Origin: Nostoc sp. CHAB 5715
GTDB lineage: Bacteria; Cyanobacteriota; Cyanobacteriia; Cyanobacteriales; Nostocaceae
Assembly: GCF_020829685.1 (NCBI RefSeq)
Contig: NZ_JAIVFR010000437.1
Span: 1-5,938, forward strand
Reading direction: 5' to 3'
Length of the DNA stretch: 5,938 nt
Shown: piece after piece, positions 1-5,583 of the stretch
Position numbering within the stretch: the stretch's first letter is position 1
Layout: the number at the start of each line of letters is the position of its first letter
Translations under genes and position numbers: made by a program
The notes under the pieces: generated by a model
The model's input: the letters and a program-made list of their open reading frames with translations, nothing else
Told to the model about the DNA's origin: nothing
The model's database searches: none

Positions 1-199
1 ACCCAAGCATCACTTTCAGGTCGGCTAGCTACAGCTTGGTGTATAATTTTGCCAAATTGAGGGTTAAAAGTGAAACGCAGTTTATGAATTCTGGGCAATG
101 ACCAAATTTGAACAAATCGCAATCAACTAAAATCCCTATTAACCCAAGTTGCTAGTTATGCGGGAGTGCGATCGCACGCGACCACTTAAGCAATAAAAT
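1..199. other. Left edge, no supportable gene
   Basis: No complete gene is visible here. The minus strand is stop-free from 122 to the window edge (about 40 codons, ending in residues like HQAVASRPESDAW). This could be the end of a gene fragment cut by the window, but I recognise no family and it has no ATG start. A HIP1 site lies at 168-175 inside the 12-bp palindrome GTGCGATCGCAC (166-177). The left end of the IS982 remnant probably falls just before 200, but I could not define its terminal repeat. Confidence 0.35.
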
Positions 200-226
200 C
201 CCCTCCAGTCAGAAAATTCGGAGGGG
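200..226 (+). promoter_or_regulatory. Hairpin enclosing the IS982 transposase ribosome site
   Basis: CCCCTCC (200-206) pairs perfectly with GGAGGGG (220-226) across a 13-nt loop. The right arm is also the Shine-Dalgarno-like sequence, 3 nt before the ATG at 230. If the RNA folds, the ribosome site would be masked. Several insertion sequences use this arrangement to stop read-through transcripts from making transposase. The pairing is seen directly; the regulatory role is inferred. Confidence 0.45.
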
Positions 227-229
227 CAT

Positions 230-458
230 ATGTTAAATGAAACAATTGCGATCTATGCTATCATCGATGACCTACTGAAAGCTATTGGACACCGAGAAGA
301 TCTTCGTAGAGAGATGAGTGATGCAGCAAATTTTCACTACGGTACTCGTTGCCGCGATGTTTTTCAATGGTAATCACAGTCAAGCTTGTGACTATATGAA
401 AGACCATAAGCTGATGCCAAGAATGTTAGAAAAATCACGATTTAATCGGAGATTACAT
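230..458 (+). pseudogene. IS982-family transposase, frameshifted N-terminal fragment
   Basis: The ATG at 230 opens MLNETIAIYAIIDDLLKAIG, then HREDLRREMSD. This is the characteristic start of IS982-family transposases (usually near 280-300 residues). After about 330 the original frame reaches a stop (TAA near 371), while the next frame continues the family sequence: TTVLVAAMFFNGNHSQACDY, then MKDHKLMPRMLEKSRFNRRLH. One frameshift near 325-335 therefore breaks the gene. After RRLH (about 458) similarity ends and a serine recombinase fragment begins. The catalytic DDE region is entirely missing, so no active transposase can be made. The family is assigned from remembered motifs, not from a search. 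Confidence 0.82.
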
Positions 459-621
459 AATTTATTGTCGGGTTTCCACAACTGACCAGTCCTGTGAGCG
501 GCAAGAACGGGACTTACTAGAGTATGCTGCCGTTTGTGGCTTTGAAGTGGTTGGTGTTTGAAAAGAAACAGTTTCTGGAACTAAACATGACCGCACTGAA
601 CGTTCCAAAGTCACGGCTTTA
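457..621 (+). pseudogene. Serine recombinase (resolvase family), N-terminal remnant
   Basis: This frame reads IIYCRVSTTDQSCERQERDL, then LEYAAVCGFEVVGV, a stop, and KETVSGTKHDRTERSKV. This is the start of a resolvase/invertase catalytic domain. The serine in YCRVSTTDQ is the expected nucleophile that attaches covalently to cut DNA. The TGA at 559-561 sits where the family normally has TGG (tryptophan before KE), so a point mutation has killed the frame. There is no start codon, because the 5' end is fused to the IS982 fragment. The IS630-type element is inserted at 620-621, right after ERSKV. The arginine-containing middle of the catalytic domain is absent from the window. Confidence 0.75.
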
Positions 622-1652
622 TAGCGTTTCCTAGCCTAGTGAGGTACAGTAGCAGCAATGGGTAAACCAATTACGAATATCATTTAAAGAGACTTTCTCA
701 AAAGCTGCTTCAATAGCTTGTGCTAAATCTGGATAGTTTCGGGCACCGAGAGAACGTAATATACTCTTAATCTTTGACCAACAGTTTTCAATTGGAGAAA
801 AATCAGGAGAATATGGTGGTAAATAAATTAATTTTGCTCCTGCCATTTCAATTAAGTTTTTAATTTCTTTGCCTAGATGAATGGAGCAATTGTCCATTAC
901 AACACAAGCCCCTTCCCAGAGATTTGCAACTAAATATTGAGAAATAAAAGCTTCAAATGTCAGCCCGTCAGTTGCACCTAAAAGGCTATATTTGCTAATC
1001 ACACCCTTCAGTCCAATTGCACCAATTACGGAGACATTTTTGCGCTTGTTTTGAGGGCGAGTTCCATGCGCTATGAGTGCCTTTAGTGGCACGAGCTAAT
1101 CGTCTTATTAAAGATAGATTTACACCAGCTTGGTCAATAAATATAAGGTTTTCAGGAGATATAGCTTGCATTTATAACCAAAATTTTACTCTGAGGGATT
1201 GAACCCTTTCAGTTTCTTTTTCATCTGCATGTAATGTTTTTTTTCCCCGTGAATTCCATTCGATTTAACATTCTATCTACTGTTGAGCGACCAATCAAAA
1301 CTCCTGTTTTTTCTAACAACATAACACGAATCTCTGCTAATGTAGCATCATTATTTGCTTCTACAATTTCTTGAAGAATATTCAATTGCTGCTCGTTTAA
1401 CTTTGGTGGAGTTTGTTGTATCCTAATTTTCGGGGCTAGACTTCCTGTTTCTCGATATTGTTTGAGTAATTTTTCCACAAAACTCAAAGCTACTTTAAAT
1501 CTTTCTGCAAGCTGACGTTGCGATATTCCCCCTTCTAAGTACGTATCAACTATCTTCTGACGTAAATCAAGCGAGTATGCTTTCATTGCTACTTTTCTGA
1601 GATGCACTACATTAAATTTAGATATTGTACCTCATTTGACTAGGAAACGCTA
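622..1652 (-). mobile_element. IS630-family insertion sequence, about 1031 bp
   Basis: The ends form imperfect terminal inverted repeats. Positions 622-651 match the reverse complement of 1623-1652 at 26 of 30 bases, including the outer 13 without mismatch (TAGCGTTTCCTAG). A TA dinucleotide flanks each end (620-621 and 1653-1654), matching the TA target duplication of the IS630/Tc1-mariner group. The length of about 1.03 kb with a single transposase region on the minus strand is usual for the family. The element has landed in the serine recombinase remnant. Its transposase is broken, so it could move only with a transposase supplied in trans. Confidence 0.88.
631..1586 (-). pseudogene. IS630-family transposase, broken by two frame changes and a stop
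   Basis: Read leftwards, the first frame (start ATG at 1586, stop at 1221) gives MKAYSLDLRQKIVDTYLEGG and SQRQLAERFKVALSFVEKLL, the helix-turn-helix DNA-binding half. The second frame (about 1240 to 1075) gives KTLHADEKETERVQSLRVKF and ENLIFIDQAGVNLSL, and contains a TAA at 1172-1174. The third frame (to the stop at 631) gives NVSVIGAIGLKGVISKY, VVMDNCSIH and LPPYSPDFSPIENCWSKIK. All three DDE residues survive: D in FIDQAG, D in VMDNCS and E in SPIENCW. The first frame change lies at a run of eight A on the coding strand (1237-1244), where removing one A restores the frame. The other is near 1065-1085. The stop codon at 631-633 falls inside the terminal repeat. An alternative GTG start exists at 1607. 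Confidence 0.88.
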
Positions 1653-1654
1653 TA

Positions 1655-1774
1655 TAGCTGACTGAGAAATAACCTAAAAAAGCAAGTTCTCTTAAAGAAA
1701 GGCAGGTAGTAAAAGTGAAAATTACCGCCCTGAAGGATGATGGAAGTATTAAAAGTGTGAAATCAATTGGGTAA
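1655..1774 (+). pseudogene. Possible C-terminal remnant of the interrupted recombinase
   Basis: Just beyond the IS630 element, positions 1682-1774 read ASSLKERQVVKVKITALKDD, then GSIKSVKSIG and a stop. This resembles the small helix-turn-helix tail found after the catalytic domain in many serine recombinases. With the fragment at 457-621, it would be the other side of the gene hit by IS630. At least 100 residues of the middle are missing, so the gene had probably been damaged before or after the insertion. The match is weak and short; it could be unrelated sequence. Confidence 0.35.
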
Positions 1775-1839
1775 TTTGCTCTATTTACATTTGTGTTATT
1801 TCTTACTTAAAATAAAATGTGGAAAAACCGAAACAGCGA

Positions 1840-2487
1840 TCACACTCCTTGCCCTTTTTCACCCATTTGTCCCCTAACCCACTCCCTGATTGCTTGTCGG
1901 AAAACTCGTCTTCCTGCCATACGGTATCTTTCAATTAGTGATGGAATTTCTTGAATATTCAGATTAGAAAACACTAAACTTGTTTCTCTTTCAAGATATT
2001 CCTCACCTTGCAACTGGTAAATTTTGATTTCTCCAGAGTCATAAGACCAAATTTCAGGTACGCCTAACCGTGCATAGATGGGAAAGCGATCTAAAGATTT
2101 ACTGGTAACATCAATTTCTAAAGCTAAATCTGGAGGTGGGTCTTGATTTAAATCAAACTTGAGTTTACCTCGAATTAAGGCTTCATTTTGGAAATAAAAA
2201 CAATTATCAGATTCTATCCCAGCCTTTTTTAGTTCTCGTTTCCAGGTAGTTGAGCCGTAACATTCATAATCTAGCTCCAAAACTTCAGATGTATCTTTGA
2301 TGATGTCACCAATTATTTCTTTGTAATATTCATGTTCTGGTAATGGTGTCATAATCTCTAACGTGCCATCATGATAAGCTACCCTGACTGCACGGCTTTC
2401 ACCTAAGTCTATTAATAAATTCTCAAATTGTTGCCAACTGATATTGTAGAGAACCACTCGATCAGCGCGAGGTTCAGTTAATACCAT
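1840..2487 (-). CDS. Uma2 family (DUF820) restriction-endonuclease-like protein
   Basis: This 215-residue protein has the full length and layout of the Uma2/DUF820 family, which has a PD-(D/E)XK nuclease-type fold and is greatly expanded in cyanobacteria. Visible hallmarks are YHDGTLEIMTPLPEHE (residues 38-53), PPPDLALEIDVTSKS (117-131, with likely metal-binding D120 and E124 and nearby K130), and YARLGVPEIWSYD (138-150). The C-terminus is basic. The start at 2487 is supported by GAGGA at 2491-2495, although the 3-nt spacing is short. The gene is intact, unlike its neighbours, and runs divergently from the Cas3-like fragment. The cellular role of the family is not established. Many copies sit near transposons and a nuclease role is inferred from the fold; no partner gene is visible here. 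Confidence 0.9.
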   Translation of the reverse strand: MVLTEPRADRVVLYNISWQQFENLLIDLGESRAVRVAYHDGTLEIMTPLPEHEYYKEIIGDIIKDTSEVLELDYECYGSTTWKRELKKAGIESDNCFYFQNEALIRGKLKFDLNQDPPPDLALEIDVTSKSLDRFPIYARLGVPEIWSYDSGEIKIYQLQGEEYLERETSLVFSNLNIQEIPSLIERYRMAGRRVFRQAIREWVRGQMGEKGQGV

Positions 2488-2548
2488 AATTCCTCGCAGA
2501 ATCAGTAACCAATAATAAGCATGGTATAAATTTCATAATTCGCAATTG

Positions 2549-2770
2549 ATGACTGAACAACATCAAAATTTATCCTACTCTATTTTATCAATGATGATTG
2601 ATGAATATTTCCAAACCCTCACCACCTTCCCCCCACATCAATTTCAACACCAAACGATTGCCAAAATCCTTAAACGTCAAGACATCCTCCTCCGCGCACC
2701 AACAGGGTCAGGAAAAACGGAAACAGCGAAGATCGTCACTACATCTTCGGGCTGGCAATTGTGGGAATAA
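2549..2770 (+). pseudogene. Cas3-like / superfamily 2 helicase, N-terminal fragment
   Basis: The frame from ATG 2549 reads MTEQHQNLSYSILSMMIDEY, FQTLTTFPPHQFQHQTIAKI and LRAPTGSGKTETA. The order is typical of the first helicase motifs of Cas3 and related superfamily 2 helicases: a Q-like motif (F32-Q33) followed by a Walker A loop, GSGKT (53-57). The LLRAPTGSGKTETA wording favours a CRISPR-associated Cas3. After about residue 60 (base 2728) similarity stops; the last 14 codons before TAA are antisense to another gene start. All DEAH, motif III-VI and any HD nuclease parts are missing, so it cannot be a working helicase. No clear Shine-Dalgarno lies upstream; TTG at 2546 and ATGs at 2591 and 2594 are alternatives. 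No repeats or other cas genes are visible. Confidence 0.62.
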
Positions 2771-2862
2771 TCGGACTGATTCACGATGTTTGCAATGATT
2801 TGGCGATCGCGTGTGGTTAACGGATCTTTTGTTGGCGTAGGGGCTGAAAGTTGTGTCATCAT
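2729..2862 (-). pseudogene. N-terminal fragment of an unrecognised gene
   Basis: Reading leftwards from ATG 2862 gives MMTQLSAPTPTKDPLTTRDR, then QIIANIVNQSDYSHNCQPED and VV. A well-placed AAGAGG (2871-2876, 8 nt before the ATG) makes this a genuine gene start. After about 45 codons the frame runs antisense into the Cas3-like fragment and ends at 2677 without its own downstream sequence. It therefore seems to be the 5' end of a gene whose body was deleted. A HIP1 site (2803-2810) lies within it. I do not recognise the family; the opening resembles a flexible polar N-terminus. An intact copy elsewhere in the genome would identify it. Confidence 0.45.
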
Positions 2863-3142
2863 TAGAAATACCTCTTGTTTGGGGTAAAAAGGCGATCGCT
2901 ACGATTGATAGAGAATCGGTAAAAAAGTGACAAAAAAGGCTACAAAAAATAGTCGCCTTTAATCAGCACCGAATTTCAAAAGAACAAGCTCAAAAATCAC
3001 CTATCAAAACTGAGAAAAATCAGGAATTCTCATTCGATAAAGATGATAATTCCGAGCTAGGAGACTAGGGGAGTTTGGGGAGGTGTGGGAGGTGTGGGGA
3101 GTGTGGGGAGTAACTAATTATTTCGATGAGTAATCATTTTGA
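2863..3142. other. Intergenic stretch with G-rich repeat, no gene
   Basis: I find no supportable coding sequence. It holds the ribosome site of the leftward fragment, a HIP1 site at 2892-2899, A-rich runs around 2920-2950, an 8-bp inverted match (AAAGGCGA at 2888-2895 with TCGCCTTT at 2954-2961) and the G-rich repeat at 3068-3108. The composition suggests old intergenic DNA between truncated genes. Confidence 0.6.
3068..3108 (+). repeat. G-rich tandem repeat, possible G-quadruplex
   Basis: Five G runs (3068-3071, 3077-3080, 3087-3089, 3096-3099, 3105-3108) are separated by loops of 5, 6, 6 and 5 nt. The loops are AGTTT, AGGTGT twice and AGTGT, so the core is an imperfect 9-10 nt repeat. It satisfies the usual G-quadruplex pattern of four runs of at least three G with loops up to 7 nt. 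Similar short tandem repeats are common between genes in filamentous cyanobacteria. Whether it folds or has a role is unknown. Confidence 0.75.
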
Positions 3143-3364
3143 TTAACCACAACTCAAGAAATTGAAATTCTCAAATTAATTGCCAGTGGCTACTCCAATA
3201 AGGAAATCGCTAATCAACTATTCATCAGTATTAGCACAGTCAAGTCCCACACTGGCAACCTTTTTCTCAAGTTGGGAGCTAGAGATCGTGTCAATGCCAT
3301 TATTAAAGCTCAAAGTCTTGGCTATCTAGAACCTTTGGCCCAAGACTGGAGAGCTACCGGTTGA
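3143..3364 (+). pseudogene. LuxR/NarL-type regulator, C-terminal HTH fragment
   Basis: The frame is open from 3143 (TGA at 3140-3142 just before) to TGA at 3362-3364. It reads TTQEIEILKLIASGYSNKEI, ANQLFISISTVKSHTGNLFL and KLGARDRVNAIIKAQSLGYL. This is a complete LuxR-type DNA-binding domain: the EIEIL start, the SNKEIA helix and the recognition helix STVKSH are all present. Such domains end longer regulators with a receiver, or with ATPase and repeat domains, in front. The closing KAQSLGYLEPL resembles the MalT-like group. No in-frame start codon, ribosome site or upstream domain exists here, so this is the broken 3' end of a gene. A free domain could in principle bind DNA if translated, but nothing suggests that it is. 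Confidence 0.8.
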
Positions 3365-3608
3365 TTAATTTTTCTTGTTTTTTTGCATTTGAATTAAACA
3401 ATATCCTTTCAAACGGTTTTCATCTTGACAAGCAGCCAGAGTTTGCTGATTATCAAGAAAGAGCTTATAAGTTTGCTTACCTTCGCTGGATTTTACCCAC
3501 TGTAAAATCTTCAAGTCGTTGTTTGACAAGATGACTGATAGACATCTCCGAAAACTGCCCAAGTATCTCTGTGACTAACTTATAGGGTGCGATCGCCAGT
3601 GAGAGCAA
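3365..3608 (-). pseudogene. Unrecognised remnant, probably frameshifted
   Basis: Two overlapping minus-strand frames look protein-like. The upstream one (open 3608-3480) reads APYKLVTEILGQFSEMSISH, then LVKQRLEDFTV, with an ATG at 3545 inside it. The downstream one (to the stop at 3365) reads LQWVKSSEGKQTYKLFLDNQ, then QTLAACQDENRLKGYCLIQM. One frameshift around 3505-3525 would join them into about 75 residues. I recognise neither half. The segment MSISHLVKQRLE is reminiscent of the beginning of some small cyanobacterial XRE-type regulators, but this is too short to rely on. It converges on the LuxR fragment, and the two stop codons are adjacent. Confidence 0.3.
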
Positions 3609-3696
3609 TCAGCTAGTTTCGACGAGAGAATAGGAGTTTGAGATGTTTGTTGTTAATAATCCGACAAAAAACGTGGCTATGTGCATTCATTTTCTC

Positions 3697-4117
3697 TCAG
3701 GTAAACGCGTATATTTCTGCTGGTAATACAAGTGCCCCAATTCCTAATCTTACTACTCCACAAATTGTCAAAATTACTTGTTCATACTTTTTAGGATTTA
3801 ACCGAAATCTTTCTTGAACAACTCGAAAGATTTTTACAGAACGAATTCGGTGTTCAACAAATACTCGGTTGGATGAAAACTCCTTGTTCTCTTTTTTCTG
3901 TTCAATTGTTAACTTTCCATTTCTTGGCGTTTAAGAAAGTGTGTCAATTAAATCTTCTCCAAGATCTCCTAAATCTCCCTTAAATTTTTGTTTTGGGTCA
4001 AAGTTATCGCGGTTTTCTCGGCAACATTGTTATATCGCTTTTTGGTCCAGGTTCGCCAGCTACAACATCAACGATATCCTTGACATCTGGCAAGATAATT
4101 ATCTGACTTTTAAATGC
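3697..4117 (-). pseudogene. IS5-type (DDE) transposase, decayed C-terminal half
   Basis: Read leftwards from about 4117, the sequence gives AFKSQIIILPDVKDIVDVVA and GEPGPKSDITML. After an extra base near 4019-4021 it continues with RENRDNFDPKQKFKGDLGDL and GEDLIDT. Past a TAA at 3931-3933 in the same frame it gives PRNGKLTIEQKKENKEFSSN, RVFVEHRIRSVKIFRVVQER and KKYEQVILTICGVVRLGIGA, ending at TGA 3697. This is the C-terminal half of an IS5-superfamily transposase of the DDE_Tnp_4 kind. The second catalytic aspartate (in KFKGD) and the glutamate (in VEHRIRSVK) are present; the N-terminal half with the first aspartate is missing. The upstream end coincides with the start of the gene at 4114, which marks the breakpoint. 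No terminal repeats could be paired. Confidence 0.82.
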
Positions 4118-4521
4118 AGCGCATAATCGAACGCACTCAAGTACCCAACAGCTACCAGCCCACATTCCGCAGATATGAAAGCGGAATGTGGGCCGAACTC
4201 AGAGGCAGGGGCGGTTGCTGGTGTATTGTTACTTATGTTGGTGAGTTCAGTTGTACTGTGAGAACTTGGAATAGAGAACTAACGGTTGGGGTGCAATACC
4301 TAAAGTCTTACGATTACTTACCTGCTGAATGTGAGCAGATGCAATCTTTGTGCGATCGCATTTCACGGGTATATTCGAGTAGGCTGGAGGAGTCGGTGCA
4401 GAGGTTTTTGGAATCGCTGGAGAAGCCCAAGCGTGCTTATTTGACGGATTTGGAAGAAAAAGTGTTGAAGGTTCTGGAGTTGGAAATACTACCAGAATGC
4501 AACAAAGAAACAATGCTGTGA
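4114..4521 (+). CDS. Unrecognised conserved-looking protein, 135 aa
   Basis: I do not recognise a named family. Residues 24-68 are rich in predicted beta strand and aromatic residues (WAELRGRGGCWCIVTYVGEF, then SCTVRTWNRELTVGVQYLKS), with three cysteines (35, 37, 47), suggesting a small barrel-like domain. Residues 72-124 look helical and charged, with an LEESVQRFLESLEK-type amphipathic pattern. There is no signal peptide or membrane segment. A HIP1 site at 4352-4359 suggests long residence in this genome. The ATG at 4114 follows an in-frame TAA directly, has no visible Shine-Dalgarno and lies on the breakpoint with the transposase remnant. The original 5' end may thus have been replaced; ATG 4186 (residue 25) is an alternative start. 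The next gene follows after 83 nt on the same strand and the two may be co-transcribed. Confidence 0.6.
   Translation: MQRIIERTQVPNSYQPTFRRYESGMWAELRGRGGCWCIVTYVGEFSCTVRTWNRELTVGVQYLKSYDYLPAECEQMQSLCDRISRVYSSRLEESVQRFLESLEKPKRAYLTDLEEKVLKVLELEILPECNKETML
4158..4193 (+). repeat. Perfect 13-bp inverted repeat inside the gene start
   Basis: GCCCACATTCCGC (4158-4170) is exactly complementary to 4181-4193, with a 10-nt loop AGATATGAAA. The stem is GC-rich and should be stable in RNA. It covers codons 15-27 of the gene at 4114 and encloses the alternative start ATG at 4186. No T-run follows on either strand, so it is not an ordinary terminator. It may be a protein-binding palindrome, a translation-limiting hairpin or chance codon choice. 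Confidence 0.7.
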
Positions 4522-4604
4522 GTAATTCGTTGTGGTATTAAATTAATAAAAGCAAGTTTTGGTTTAATATTTCTGCTCCGGTTGTTTGTAGAGAGTAGTA
4601 ATTT

Positions 4605-5357
4605 ATGACAGGAACACAACAACAAGAAATCATGGATTTACGGGCATTGAATTTAACACCCAAACAAATAGCCCGAAAATTGGGTATCAAAGTATCATCC
4701 GTTAATGCAGCGATTCAAAATCAAGCAGAGCAAACCACATTAGATAGATTGACAAAAGGAGAACTAGACCCCGTATATCAGTGTTTAGCAAGTGAGAGTC
4801 TTATCCAATTGTTACCGAAAATCCCACCAGAAAACAGCATCAAAAATCTGCTGACAAAAATCCTACCTGTAAAAAACAATGACGATATCGATCGCGGTTT
4901 AGGATTGGTAGTTATTGCAAGAGTTGCTCGATACAATCAAATCACGGTCTGTAGTTACCTTTTAGATATATGGTGCTTGGGCGTTAAAGATACCATACCA
5001 CCACGTACAGTAGACAGGATAAAATTTAAAGAATTTACAGAATCACTATTCGAGCCATTTCCCGGAAAACCGCAAGAGGTTCCCCTTGAAGTTGCCCAAG
5101 GGATGATATTTAGTGCTTGCGAATACGCAGAAAGCTTAGGGTTTCAACCACACAAAGACTTTTCTAAATCGCGTTCGCACATCGGAGAATGGGATGGGAG
5201 AATACGTATTGAATGTGGTCGTGACGGGAAACCATTTTATGTCAATGGCCCCCACGATAACCCTAAAAAAATCATGGAAACATTGAAGAGAAGTAGGGGT
5301 GAAGGTAATTTTGATTTTCTGATTGGTTCAGATCCTATTGAAAATAATTTTTGGTAA
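4605..5357 (+). CDS. HTH-containing protein of an uncharacterised conserved family
   Basis: This is an intact 250-residue protein. Residues 9-38 (IMDLRALNLTPKQIARKLGI, then KVSSVNAAIQ) form a helix-turn-helix, suggesting DNA binding. A hydrophobic core follows at 98-130 (GLGLVVIARVARYNQITVCS, then LLDIWCLGVKDT). The conserved-looking C-terminal part has EYAESLGFQPHKDF (173-186) and GRDGKPFYVNGPHDNP (205-220). From memory, similar proteins with the same VTVC-LLD-CLGVK and GKPFYV-GP-DNP blocks occur in actinobacteria and other phyla as hypothetical HTH proteins, so the family is broad but without a known function. There is no membrane segment or signal peptide. The ATG at 4605 has only a weak purine stretch, GAGAG (4591-4595), about 9 nt upstream. 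It lies 83 nt after the 4114 gene, on the same strand, in an AT-rich gap. Confidence 0.8.
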   Translation: MTGTQQQEIMDLRALNLTPKQIARKLGIKVSSVNAAIQNQAEQTTLDRLTKGELDPVYQCLASESLIQLLPKIPPENSIKNLLTKILPVKNNDDIDRGLGLVVIARVARYNQITVCSYLLDIWCLGVKDTIPPRTVDRIKFKEFTESLFEPFPGKPQEVPLEVAQGMIFSACEYAESLGFQPHKDFSKSRSHIGEWDGRIRIECGRDGKPFYVNGPHDNPKKIMETLKRSRGEGNFDFLIGSDPIENNFW

Positions 5358-5583
5358 ATCAATACCTTCGCCGATTTACGAGGGTGAGTTGATGACGCTT
5401 TGACTATTAACTCGCTGTTCTCTGAGGTTTGGCAAAAACAATAAGTCCTAAAAATTCCTTTAAGGTTTCCCACAAGGTTTTTTTAACGTATTGCCCGCAG
5501 TATAAAGGTTCTGACAGTCGCAGCTACCTTAGAAACTAAACGCTTATATATGGGGATTTTGCCAGTTTTTGCCAAAATTTTTG
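5358..5583. other. Non-coding stretch with inverted repeats
   Basis: No gene is supportable here. TTTGGCAAAAAC (5428-5439) is the exact reverse complement of GTTTTTGCCAAA (5565-5576), 12 bp. A second pair, TTTGCCAAAAT (5568-5578) with its complement at 5593-5603, forms an 11-bp hairpin with a 14-nt loop. A partial copy, TTTTGCCAG, lies at 5557-5565. These could be remnants of transposon ends or a small non-autonomous element, but no target duplication was found. I see no convincing terminator for the gene ending at 5357. Confidence 0.5.

Noticed and set aside
2598..2798. Second plus-strand frame within the helicase fragment
   Set aside because: It is a shadow of the frame carrying the Walker A motif; its Ser/Lys/Gln-rich translation has no features.
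3061..3112. CRISPR array
   Set aside because: The repeat is a 9-10 nt imperfect tandem with no unique spacers; nothing else in the window has repeat-spacer spacing.
3941..4126. Plus-strand 61-codon open frame
   Set aside because: It is antisense to the IS5-type transposase remnant and has no family features.
4247..4513. Minus-strand 88-codon open frame
   Set aside because: It is antisense to the 4114 gene, with Pro/Ser/Thr-rich composition typical of a shadow frame and no homology signal.
4536..4569. AT-rich inverted repeat TATTAAA / TTTAATA between the two unknown genes
   Set aside because: Only 7 bp and entirely A/T, with no T-run after it; too weak to call a terminator or operator.
5237..5473. 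Minus-strand 78-codon open frame overlapping the end of the HTH gene
   Set aside because: Half of it is the antisense of the conserved C-terminus at 4605-5357; there is no ribosome site or recognisable motif.
5450..5486. Possible terminator around CCTTTAAGG followed by TTTTTTT
   Set aside because: The palindrome leaves no workable loop and the T-run is separated from it by 15 nt, so no proper stem can be drawn.
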